Assembly: GCA_020741375.1 (NCBI GenBank)
Contig: DYZF01000067.1
Coordinates: forward strand, 1 to 20,546
DNA length: 20,546 bases
Direction: 5' to 3'
Origin: Tessaracoccus flavescens
GTDB taxonomy: Bacteria; Actinomycetota; Actinomycetes; Propionibacteriales; Propionibacteriaceae
A program made the translations under genes and the position numbers. This document shows positions 7,408 to 14,607 of the stretch, one piece after another. The notes under the pieces are model-generated. The model was not told the DNA's origin. It did no database searches and worked only from the letters and a program-made list of their open reading frames with translations. How positions within the stretch are numbered: the stretch's first letter is position 1; every line of letters begins with the position of its first letter.

Positions 7408-8432
7408 TCGACCGCCATCACGTCTCGTTGGAGACCAACTACATGGGGCTGACGCTGCGCAACCCAGTGGTTGCGTCTGCCGGACCGCTCACCCAGACCG
7501 TCGACGGCGTGAAGTCGCTGGCTGACGGGGGAGTGGGCGCCGTGGTCATGTACTCGCTGTTCGAGGAGCAGATCCGGCGTGAGGCCGAGGCCATGGCCGA
7601 GCTGGAGGAGATGTACGAGGATTCCTACGCCGAATCCCTGTCGTTCTTCCCCTCTGTCCCAGACTCGGATCGCGACGCCAGCCACGCCTACCTGACGCTC
7701 GTCGAGGAATCGGCCAAGGCGATCGACGTGCCGTTGATCGCGTCGCTGAACGGTTCGTCGATGGGCGGCTGGACGCAGACTGCCCGACGCCTGGCCGACG
7801 CCGGCGCGTCGGCGATCGAGCTCAACATCTACTTCGTCCCCGGCGACATCTTCATGTCCGGTTCCGCCGTCGAGGAGCGCCACGTTGAGATCGTCTCGGC
7901 CGTCAAGGACACCGTCGACATCCCGGTCGCGGTGAAGCTGAGCCCGTTCTTCTCGTCGGTCGGCAACATGGCGCTCCAGTTGGACGCGGCCGGAGCCGAC
8001 GGCTTGGTGCTGTTCAACCGCTTCCTGCAGCCCGACATCGATCTGGGTCGCGTCACAGTCGAATCCGGCGTCTCGCTGAGCTCGCCGGTGGAGGCCCGCC
8101 TGCCCCGCACGTGGATCGCTGTGCTGCACGGCAAGCTCAGGGCATCGCTCGCGGCGACCACGGGCGTCGACACGGCCGACGATGTCATCAAGTACATCCT
8201 CGCGGGCGCAGACGTGGTCATGACCACCTCCGCGCTGCTGCGTCACGGGACCGCGTACTCGAGTGTGCTCGTCGACGGTTTGGCCAAGTGGTTGAGCGCG
8301 CGAGAGATCTCGCTGAGCAAGGCTCGTGGCCTGTTGGCGGTGCCGGAGAACGCTGAGGCCAGCGCGTACGAGCGTGAGGGCTACGTCTCTGCGCTGCACA
8401 AGGCGAAGGAGACCTACGGGTCGCTGCGCTGA
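7404..8432 (+). CDS. Dihydroorotate-dehydrogenase-like flavoprotein
   Basis: This 342-residue TIM-barrel protein resembles class I dihydroorotate dehydrogenases and the matching domain of dihydropyrimidine dehydrogenase. It opens with LETNYMGLTLRNPVVASAGP. A probable flavin-contacting lysine is K178 (AVKLSPFF), and TTGVDTADDVIKYILAGADVV (from about 252) looks like the FMN phosphate loop. True enzymes have NxS/CPN where Ser or Cys is the catalytic base; here the segment is ELNIYFVPGD (N141), so that base is missing. No [4Fe-4S] motif is present. The ATG overlaps the PFOR stop. It is therefore unlikely to make pyrimidines and more likely an electron-transfer or substrate subunit of the PFOR operon. 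The natural acceptor or substrate is unknown. Confidence 0.88.
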   Translation: MIDRHHVSLETNYMGLTLRNPVVASAGPLTQTVDGVKSLADGGVGAVVMYSLFEEQIRREAEAMAELEEMYEDSYAESLSFFPSVPDSDRDASHAYLTLVEESAKAIDVPLIASLNGSSMGGWTQTARRLADAGASAIELNIYFVPGDIFMSGSAVEERHVEIVSAVKDTVDIPVAVKLSPFFSSVGNMALQLDAAGADGLVLFNRFLQPDIDLGRVTVESGVSLSSPVEARLPRTWIAVLHGKLRASLAATTGVDTADDVIKYILAGADVVMTTSALLRHGTAYSSVLVDGLAKWLSAREISLSKARGLLAVPENAEASAYEREGYVSALHKAKETYGSLR

Positions 8433-8475
8433 CCGTCGGCCGCCAGGCTGAATACGAGTCACGGTCGCTGACAAC

Positions 8476-8513
8476 GCACGACGCCCCCACTGACTGCAGT
8501 GGGGGCGTCGTGC
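8476..8513. terminator. Bidirectional hairpin terminator
   Basis: A perfect 17-bp stem (8476-8492 with 8497-8513) closes on an ACTG loop. It lies between the end of the PFOR operon on + and the tRNA gene on -. No clear T tract follows on either strand, so it may rely on stem strength alone. Confidence 0.75.
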
Positions 8514-8517
8514 TGTG

Positions 8518-8593
8518 TGGCGACCCCGGTTGGATTCGAACCAACGACACCCGCTTTAGGAGAGCGGTGCTCTATCCCCTGAGCTACGGGGCC
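8518..8593 (-). tRNA. tRNA-Arg (anticodon CCU)
   Basis: The complementary strand folds as a full cloverleaf of 76 nt. The acceptor stem is GGCCCCG with CGGGGTC (one G-U pair). The D arm is GCTC/GAGC. The anticodon stem is CCGCT/AGCGG around loop CTCCTAA, giving anticodon CCT. The T arm is GTTGG-TTCGAAT-CCAAC. Discriminator G is followed by a gene-encoded CCA (8518-8520 on +). It reads the AGG codon, which is rare in GC-rich actinobacteria. Confidence 0.96.
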
Positions 8594-8602
8594 AACCCGG
8601 AC

Positions 8603-8631
8603 AGGATACCGGGGCGCCCGGCGTTCTCGAC
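8603..8631 (-). promoter_or_regulatory. Possible promoter of the tRNA-Arg gene
   Basis: On the minus strand, TATCCT (8603-8608) lies 9 nt before the tRNA 5' end. A weak -35-like GTCGAG (8626-8631) lies 17 bp upstream. The -10 position fits; the -35 match is poor. Confidence 0.35.
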
Positions 8632-8694
8632 ATTCGGCAACCACAGACGCCGCCGACGGGGGAGCGCAGGCCCCCACACAACACTGGACCCGAT

Positions 8695-8712
8695 TATTTA
8701 AACAATTAAATA
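8695..8712. promoter_or_regulatory. Palindrome TATTTAA-N4-TTAAATA upstream of nitrite/NO operon
   Basis: This perfect 7-4-7 inverted repeat sits in a short AT-rich island just before the start of the DUF2249 gene. Its inner half-sites (TTTAA-N4-TTAAA) have the same 5-4-5 geometry as FNR/DNR-type sites (TTGAT-N4-ATCAA), though the bases differ. It could bind an oxygen- or NO-sensing CRP/FNR-family regulator, or another dimeric regulator. Overlap with the start region suggests that binding would affect initiation. The island probably also holds the promoter, but no clear -35/-10 pair can be named. Confidence 0.4.
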
Positions 8713-9021
8713 GTGAGTATTATGAACATCGTGACTGAACTGAATCTCACCCCCGCCTCCAAGGGTGGCTGCGGCTGCGGCTGTGGCCACGACGCCTCCC
8801 TCCCGGAACTCGACGCTCGCGCCATCCCGCACGCCGTCCGCCACGCTGCCATCCACGGCGTCGTCGACGGCCTTCAGCCCGGCGGCGCATTCGTCCTCGT
8901 CGCCCCGCACAACCCACTTCCGCTGCTGGCTCAGATCGCCGAGCGCCACGGCGAATCCATCGCCGTGAGCTACGTCGAAGAGGGTCCCGAGGCCTGGAAG
9001 CTCAAGCTCGAGCGTGTGTAG
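8713..9021 (+). CDS. DUF2249 domain protein with Cys-rich N-terminus
   Basis: A 102-residue cytoplasmic protein. From about residue 33 it shows the DUF2249 pattern LDARAIPHAVRHAAIHGVVD, then LVAPHNPLPLLAQI and a final GPEAWKLKLERV. Such proteins are commonly linked to hemerythrins and NO/nitrite genes; their exact role is unproven. Unusual here is GGCGCGCGHD at 18-27 (C20, C22, C24, H26), a compact CxCxCxH motif that could bind metal. GTG 8713 is used as start; ATG 8722 (residue 4) is an alternative, and neither has a good ribosome site. The gene overlaps the hemerythrin gene by 8 nt and begins the four-gene operon. Confidence 0.85.
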   Translation: MSIMNIVTELNLTPASKGGCGCGCGHDASLPELDARAIPHAVRHAAIHGVVDGLQPGGAFVLVAPHNPLPLLAQIAERHGESIAVSYVEEGPEAWKLKLERV

Positions 9022-9478
9022 TTACTGCGGCTGCGATTCCATCACCGTCATCGGACGGTTCATGGAGGAGCATGTGGAGATCATCAACGCGTGCGGCGAC
9101 CTGCGTCACGCCATCGCCGACGTCGGCGACGTGCGGGCGGCCGGCAGGCGGCTCGGCGGCCTGTTGGGTCATCACACCGCCACCGAGGAAGTCGGCCTGT
9201 TCTCCGTCATGAAGCGCCGTGACGAGTTCGCCGACCACGTCTCCACGCTGTGCGGCGAGCACCGCACGCTCGATGAGCTCCTCGACGCGATCGTCGACGG
9301 CGATCACTCGCTCATGGAGACGTTCGAGAAGGCGCTGCGCGACCACATCCACAAAGAAGACAACGGTCTCTTCCCCGCCGCCGCCATGGGTCTGGACGGC
9401 GACGAATGGGTGGAGATCGACGAGGTGACGCATGAGCACGACCACGCCACAGGCACGGCCCACGCGCACCACCACTGA
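9014..9478 (+). CDS. Hemerythrin-like (HHE) di-iron protein
   Basis: This 154-residue protein is predicted to be a four-helix di-iron protein that binds O2 or NO, or repairs nitrosative damage. Likely ligands are H20 (MEEH), H53/H54 and E58 (GHHTATEE), H83 (CGEH), and H111/H113 with E115/D116 (HIHKED). The N-terminus MCSYCGCDSITVIGRF has three cysteines and is typical of the hemerythrins that accompany DUF2249 proteins. The GTG start overlaps the upstream stop by 8 nt and is chosen because it includes this motif. The last 15 residues are His-rich (HEHDH...HAHHH) and are encoded in a 47-nt overlap with the next gene. The tail may bind metal or may be a by-product of the overlap. Confidence 0.9.
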   Translation: MCSYCGCDSITVIGRFMEEHVEIINACGDLRHAIADVGDVRAAGRRLGGLLGHHTATEEVGLFSVMKRRDEFADHVSTLCGEHRTLDELLDAIVDGDHSLMETFEKALRDHIHKEDNGLFPAAAMGLDGDEWVEIDEVTHEHDHATGTAHAHHH

Positions 9479-10532
9479 CGGCACCCGCGGCTGGCGCGTC
9501 GCGTTCATCGCGCTGGCCGGGGTGTCGCTGCTGACCGGGCTTAACGCCGGCCTCCTCCGCCTCGGAGTGTGGGCACCCGTCGCGTCAGCCCGGCTCAGTG
9601 ACCTCCACGGCCCCGTCATGGTGCTCGGCTTCATGGGCACCTTGATCTCGTTGGAGCGGGCCCAGGCTCTGCGCAACCCCGTCGCGTACCTAGCGCCCGG
9701 CCTTCTGGCGACGGGCGCCTTCGCGCTGATCGTCGGCCTCCCCGAAGCCTTGGGCAAACTGTTGCTCTTCGACGGCACGGTGGCGTTCACCCTTGTCGCC
9801 CTGGCTCTCTGGCGCCGCGCCCCTCTGCCGCTCGTGGCCGCTCAGGCACTGGGTACAGCATTCGCCGCGCTGGCCGCCGGGCTCTGGCTGATCACCGATC
9901 TCCCCACAGTGTTGCCACTCCTCGCCACCTTCCTCGTCCTCACCATCGCCGGCGAGCGCGCGGAGTTGGCTCAACTGACCATGGGAAAGCGAGCCGTCCC
10001 CACCCTGCTGATCGCAGCCACCGCGACCGCGACGGCCGCCGTCGCCACCTTGCTGACCCCCAACTGGGGAGCCCGCGCCCTCGGTTTCTGCTGCCTGCTG
10101 GTGGCGTTGTGGCTGATCCGCGACGACGTCGGCCGGCGCATGATCCGCACCGATGGTCTCCGTCTATACAACGCCGCCGCGCTCCTCGCCGGCAACGTGT
10201 GGCTCGCCGTCGCGGGCGTCGTCTGGATGGTGGTGGGTCAGCCCGTCCATTCCGGTCACTACGACGCCATCATCCACGGAGTCTTCCTCGGCTTCGGCGT
10301 GAGCATGATCTTGGCTCACGCGCCCATCATCTTCCCGACGGTGCTGGGCCGGCCCCTGCCCTACCGCGCCGCCATGTGGGGGCCGCTCGTGCTGCTGCAC
10401 GTCGGAATGGCCGTGCGCCTCGGCGGCGGCCTCACCGGTACCGTCTCGCTATATCAACTCGGAGGAGTCCTCACCGTGCTGTCCGTCCTGACCTTCGCCG
10501 TCACCGTCGTCTACTCGGCGGTGCGGGGATGA
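9432..10532 (+). CDS. Polytopic membrane protein, NnrS-like
   Basis: A 366-residue integral membrane protein of about 10-12 hydrophobic helices with a short Thr-rich cytoplasmic start (MSTTTPQARPTRTTT). His-containing helices include DLHGPVMVLGF (H59) and IIHGVFLGFGVSMILAHAP (H282, H296), followed by PTVLGRPLPY. This pattern resembles NnrS-type heme/copper membrane proteins linked to NO stress; the link is by motif pattern and neighbourhood and is not certain. ATG 9432 is preceded by GAGGTG, and no other in-frame start preserves the first helix well, so the 47-nt overlap with the hemerythrin gene appears real. The stop overlaps the nirK start (ATGA). It may supply electrons to NirK or handle the NO it makes. 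Confidence 0.75.
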   Translation: MSTTTPQARPTRTTTDGTRGWRVAFIALAGVSLLTGLNAGLLRLGVWAPVASARLSDLHGPVMVLGFMGTLISLERAQALRNPVAYLAPGLLATGAFALIVGLPEALGKLLLFDGTVAFTLVALALWRRAPLPLVAAQALGTAFAALAAGLWLITDLPTVLPLLATFLVLTIAGERAELAQLTMGKRAVPTLLIAATATATAAVATLLTPNWGARALGFCCLLVALWLIRDDVGRRMIRTDGLRLYNAAALLAGNVWLAVAGVVWMVVGQPVHSGHYDAIIHGVFLGFGVSMILAHAPIIFPTVLGRPLPYRAAMWGPLVLLHVGMAVRLGGGLTGTVSLYQLGGVLTVLSVLTFAVTVVYSAVRG

Positions 10533-13135
10533 GGCGCGGGCGATCGATGCGCGATTTCGCGCTGCTGCTGTGGCTCGTCGCTGCGGGGCTCGTGGCCATC
10601 GCGCACCAGTGGGTGCCGGAGGCGACGTGGTTGATGATCCACCTGGTAGCTCTCGGTGCGCTCACCCATGCCGTCATGGTGTGGAGCAACCACTTCTCCT
10701 CGGCGCTGCTGCGCGCCAGGCACGACGACGACACCAAACGCCGCGACAACCGTCGCCTCGGTGTGCTCGGGGTCGGCTCCGCCGCGGTACTCACCGGCGT
10801 GCCTCTGGCGCAGTGGTGGCTCGTGGTGGTGGGCGCGGTTCTCGTGACGCTCGCCGTCGTGTGGCACGCGGCCATCCTCATCCGCGACCTGCGTCGCGCG
10901 CTGCCCGGCCGGTTCCGAATCTGCATCCGCTATTACTTGGCGGCGGCCTGCTGCCTGCCGATCGGTGCCCTGTTCGGCGTGCTGCTCGCGTGGGGTCTGG
11001 ACAGCCACTGGCACGCCAACCTGCTGGTGGCCCACACCATGACGATGCTGCTCGGCTGGGTGGGCCTCACGGTGGTCGGCACGCTGGTCACGTTCTGGCC
11101 GACGGTGTTGCGCACGCGCATGGATGAGCGGGCCGAGGTGCTCGCGAAGCGCGCCCTTCCCATGCTGCTGGGGTCGCTCGCGGTCATCATCGGCGGTGCC
11201 TCCTTCGGCTGGCGCCCCGTGGCCGGCGTCGGCATCGCGCTGTACGCCGTGGCCATCGTGTACTGGGGTCGCAGCTTGGTGGGCCCGCTGCGTAAGAGCC
11301 CGCCGAAGGAGTTCGCGCCCGCGTCCATCGCCGCGGCCGCCGTCTGGGCCGTCGTCGCCCTCGTCGCGACCGCGATCCACGTTCTACGGGCCGACGACGT
11401 CGAACTCGCTGGCCGCTACCCACTCATCGCCTCCATCTGGATCGTCGGCTTCGGTCTCCAACTCCTCACCGGCGCCCTGAGCTACCTCCTCCCGTCGGTG
11501 CTCGGTGGCGGCCCGCGGGTGGTGCGCGCAGGCGCCCGTCACTTCGACCGCTGGACGACGACGCGTCTCGTCGTCATCAACGCCGGTCTGGCGCTGTGGC
11601 TGCTGCCGCTGCCGGGGTGGGTGCGTGTGACCCTGTCGTCCCTCGTGCTGCTCGCCCTGCTCGTCTTCGTCCCGCTCATGATCAAGGGCATCCGCGCCTC
11701 TGTCGTGGAGAAGCGACGCGCAGCAGCGGGCGAGCCCGCCGACGCGTTCGAGCGGCCCAACGCGCTGACCGGCTCTGGTGTCATGGCCGGAGTCGCGGCC
11801 CTCGCCCTGGCCGTCAGCGTCGGGATCGGCGTCGACCCGGGCGCCGCTGGGCTCTCCAGCGCTCCCGCTGCGAGTGAGTCCGCCGCTGCCGTCGCCCCGT
11901 CGGGCGCGACGGTACGGATCCCGGTCCGCGCCGTCGGCATGACGTTCGAGCCGAACCGGGCCGAGGTCAACCCGGGTGACCACGTCATCATCGTCCTCAC
12001 CAACGACGACGCCACCAACGTGCATGACATCGCGTTCGGTGATCTGCGAACCCCGCGCGTCGGGCACGGCGAGATCGTCGAACTTGATCTGGGTGTCGTC
12101 GGCCAGAGCCAGCAGGGCTGGTGCACGGTCGTCGGGCATCGACAGATGGGCATGACGTTCGATCTGGTCGTCCGCGGGTCAGAGGCCCCGACGGCTGAGC
12201 CGACGGCACCGACCACCGGCCACGACCACGGCTCGGTCACCGGGGATCCCTCCGCCACGCTCAGCACCATCGTCAACCCCGTCGCGCCTGCTCTGCAGGA
12301 GACCGCCGTCCACCGCCACGAGTTCCGCGTCACCGAGGAACCACTCGAGGTGGCGCCCGGCCTGTGGCAGCGCCGGTGGACGTTCAACGGTGGCAGCGTC
12401 GGCCCCACCCTGCGCGGCAAGGTGGGTGATGTCTTCGAGATCACGCTCATCAACGACGGCACCATGGGCCACTCGATCGACTTCCACGCCGGCGCCGTCG
12501 CCCCCGACGTGCCCATGCGCACGATCGCGCCCGGCGAGAGCCTCGTCTACACCTTCACCGCTGAGCGGGCCGGCATCTGGATGTACCACTGCTCCACCAT
12601 GCCGATGAGCGCGCACATCGCCGCCGGCATGCACGGTGCTGTGATCATCGAGCCCGAGGACGGGTTGCCGACGGTGGATCGCGAGTACGTGCTCGTGCAG
12701 TCGGAGGTCTTCACCGACGGCGCCACCTCCGCCGAGGCGGCCACCGACATCGACCCCGCTGCGGTCTCCGCCGAGCGGCCCGACAAGGTGGTCTTCAATG
12801 GCATCGCCAATCAGTACGACCAGCAGCCCTTCGAGGCCAAGGTGGGGGAGCGGATCCGGTTCTGGGTGCTCGACGCTGGCCCCAACCGCGCCACCAGCTT
12901 CCACATCGTCGGCGGCCAGTTCGACACCGTCTATCGTGAGGGCGCCTACGTGTTGCGCGACGGCGTCGATGCGTTCGGCAATGCGGGCAACGGCGGCCAA
13001 GCCTTGGCGCTGCAACCGGCAGAGGGCGGCTTCGTCGAGCTGACCTTCCCCGAGGCCGGGCACTACCCTGCGGTCAGCCACATCATGGTGGACGCCGAAC
13101 GGGGAGCCCACGGCATCGTCAAGGTCACCGACTAG
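10529..13135 (+). CDS. nirK: Membrane-fused copper nitrite reductase with extra cupredoxin domain
   Basis: This 868-residue fusion reduces nitrite to NO outside the cytoplasmic membrane. Residues 8 to about 455 form roughly 12-13 membrane helices with His-rich segments (H38, H47, HWHANLLVAH). A cupredoxin domain follows at about 473-570 with a complete type-1 copper set: H499, C532, H537 and M542. The C-terminal two-domain NirK (about 590-868) has type-1 ligands H648, C688, H696 and M701, type-2 ligands H653, H687 and H851, and catalytic D651 and H792. The short loop between C688 and H696 is of the AniA type. ATG 10529 overlaps the upstream stop; ATG 10547 is an alternative start. The domain order suggests electrons run from the membrane part through the cupredoxin to NirK within one chain. 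The role of the membrane part is inference. Confidence 0.93.
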   Translation: MRRGRSMRDFALLLWLVAAGLVAIAHQWVPEATWLMIHLVALGALTHAVMVWSNHFSSALLRARHDDDTKRRDNRRLGVLGVGSAAVLTGVPLAQWWLVVVGAVLVTLAVVWHAAILIRDLRRALPGRFRICIRYYLAAACCLPIGALFGVLLAWGLDSHWHANLLVAHTMTMLLGWVGLTVVGTLVTFWPTVLRTRMDERAEVLAKRALPMLLGSLAVIIGGASFGWRPVAGVGIALYAVAIVYWGRSLVGPLRKSPPKEFAPASIAAAAVWAVVALVATAIHVLRADDVELAGRYPLIASIWIVGFGLQLLTGALSYLLPSVLGGGPRVVRAGARHFDRWTTTRLVVINAGLALWLLPLPGWVRVTLSSLVLLALLVFVPLMIKGIRASVVEKRRAAAGEPADAFERPNALTGSGVMAGVAALALAVSVGIGVDPGAAGLSSAPAASESAAAVAPSGATVRIPVRAVGMTFEPNRAEVNPGDHVIIVLTNDDATNVHDIAFGDLRTPRVGHGEIVELDLGVVGQSQQGWCTVVGHRQMGMTFDLVVRGSEAPTAEPTAPTTGHDHGSVTGDPSATLSTIVNPVAPALQETAVHRHEFRVTEEPLEVAPGLWQRRWTFNGGSVGPTLRGKVGDVFEITLINDGTMGHSIDFHAGAVAPDVPMRTIAPGESLVYTFTAERAGIWMYHCSTMPMSAHIAAGMHGAVIIEPEDGLPTVDREYVLVQSEVFTDGATSAEAATDIDPAAVSAERPDKVVFNGIANQYDQQPFEAKVGERIRFWVLDAGPNRATSFHIVGGQFDTVYREGAYVLRDGVDAFGNAGNGGQALALQPAEGGFVELTFPEAGHYPAVSHIMVDAERGAHGIVKVTD

Positions 13136-13193
13136 TTGTCAGCGCCACTGAGTGGTCGTCGGTGCGGCTTCGTTTCCGGCCGAGGGTGAGGGC

Positions 13194-13199
13194 TAGTAT
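13194..13199 (+). promoter_or_regulatory. Possible -10 for the UGPase gene
   Basis: TAGTAT lies 31 nt before the GTG start in the 95-bp spacer after nirK. No good -35 is visible. The spacer contains no strong terminator either. Confidence 0.35.
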
Positions 13200-13230
13200 C
13201 GGTTGCGTTCGCTCACGAAGGGACAAGTCT

Positions 13231-14607
13231 GTGTCTGAAGCTGGCCTCCAAGCCGCCCGTCAGAAGATGACCGACGCTGGGGTGGCCCAGCCGGCCATCG
13301 AAGTGTTCTCCCGTTTCTACGAGATGCTCGAGTCCGGTGCCACCGGCGTCATCCGTGAAGAGACGATTGAACCGCTGCTCGATCCGCCGATGCTGAGCGA
13401 CGTCGACATCACCGACGCCCAAGCCCGCGACGCCATCGGTAAGACGGTGATCATCAAGCTCAACGGTGGGCTCGGCACGTCGATGGGCCTGGACAAGGCC
13501 AAGACCCTGCTCGAGGTGCGCGACGGCCACAACTTCCTTGATCTGATCGTGCGGCAGGTGCTCGCCGCCCGGGCCCGCTACGGGGCACGGTTGCCGCTGC
13601 TGCTGATGAACTCGTTCCGCACCGACGACGACACGCTCAAGTACCTGTCGAAGTACCCCGAACTGGCGGCCGAAGGTCTCCCGCTCAGCTTCGTCCAGAA
13701 CCAGGAGCCGAAGCTCCGCGCCGACGACCTCACCCCCGTCGAGTGGCCCGCCGATCCGACGCTCGAATGGTGCCCGCCCGGCCACGGCGATCTGTACCCG
13801 GCGCTCGAAGGCTCCGGCGTGCTGGACGCGCTGCTCGAGCAGGGCTACCGCTACGCCTGCGTCTCCAACGGAGACAACTTGGGGGCTGCCCCGAACGCCA
13901 CGATCGCCGGATGGTTCGCCCAGTCCGGCGCGCCGTACGCCGCCGAACTGTGCCGCCGCACCATCAACGACAAGAAGGGCGGCCACCTGGCCATCCGCAA
14001 GTCCGACGGGCAGCTCATTCTCCGCGACACCGCCCAGACTGCGGACGAGGAGATGGACTTCTTCACCGACGAGCACCGCCACCCGTTCTTCCACACCAAC
14101 AACCTGTGGTTCGATCTGGAGATGCTGCGTGCCACGCTCACCGAGCGCAACTCGGTCTTGGGGCTGCCGCTCATCCGCAACGAGAAGACGGTGGATCCGG
14201 CGGATTCGTCGTCGACGCCGGTGATCCAGATCGAATCGGCGATGGGAGCCGCGATCGAGGTGTTCGAGGGTGCGACGGCCATCTGCGTGGGCCGCGACCG
14301 CTTCCTCCCCGTGAAGACCACCAACGAGCTGCTGCTGCTGCGCTCCGACGTGTACGACCTCAACGACGAAGGCCGCCTCATCGCTCGCGCCGAATCGCCT
14401 GAGATCAGCTTGGATTCCAAGTACTACAAGCTGGTGGATCAGTTCGAGGACCGCATCCCGATGGCTCCGTCGCTGCGCCGGGCGAAGAGCCTGCAGGTGA
14501 AGGGCGATTGGACGTTCGGCAAGAAGGTCACGGTCGTCGGCGAGGTGTCGCTGGCGGACGAGGGCGAGCCGCAGTCGATTCCCGACGGCGCCACGATCGG
14601 TGACTGA
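13231..14607 (+). CDS. UTP--glucose-1-phosphate uridylyltransferase, eukaryotic (UDPGP) type
   Basis: A 458-residue cytoplasmic enzyme that makes UDP-glucose from UTP and glucose-1-phosphate for cell-wall and storage glycans. It has the UDPGP-family nucleotide motif KLNGGLGTSMGLDKAK (76-91), then FVQNQEPKL, VSNGDNLGA, NDKKGGHLA and FHTNNLWF. This family is typical of eukaryotes and some actinobacteria, and differs from bacterial GalU. GTG 13231 is chosen because GAAGGGA lies just upstream; a longer in-frame reading from 13162 gives an unconserved Arg-rich start. The next gene starts inside its last codons (8-nt overlap). In mycobacteria a UDP-glucose pyrophosphorylase also lies near mscL, cyclo-ligase and moeA1, as here, but there it is the GalU type. 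Confidence 0.93.
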   Translation: MSEAGLQAARQKMTDAGVAQPAIEVFSRFYEMLESGATGVIREETIEPLLDPPMLSDVDITDAQARDAIGKTVIIKLNGGLGTSMGLDKAKTLLEVRDGHNFLDLIVRQVLAARARYGARLPLLLMNSFRTDDDTLKYLSKYPELAAEGLPLSFVQNQEPKLRADDLTPVEWPADPTLEWCPPGHGDLYPALEGSGVLDALLEQGYRYACVSNGDNLGAAPNATIAGWFAQSGAPYAAELCRRTINDKKGGHLAIRKSDGQLILRDTAQTADEEMDFFTDEHRHPFFHTNNLWFDLEMLRATLTERNSVLGLPLIRNEKTVDPADSSSTPVIQIESAMGAAIEVFEGATAICVGRDRFLPVKTTNELLLLRSDVYDLNDEGRLIARAESPEISLDSKYYKLVDQFEDRIPMAPSLRRAKSLQVKGDWTFGKKVTVVGEVSLADEGEPQSIPDGATIGD

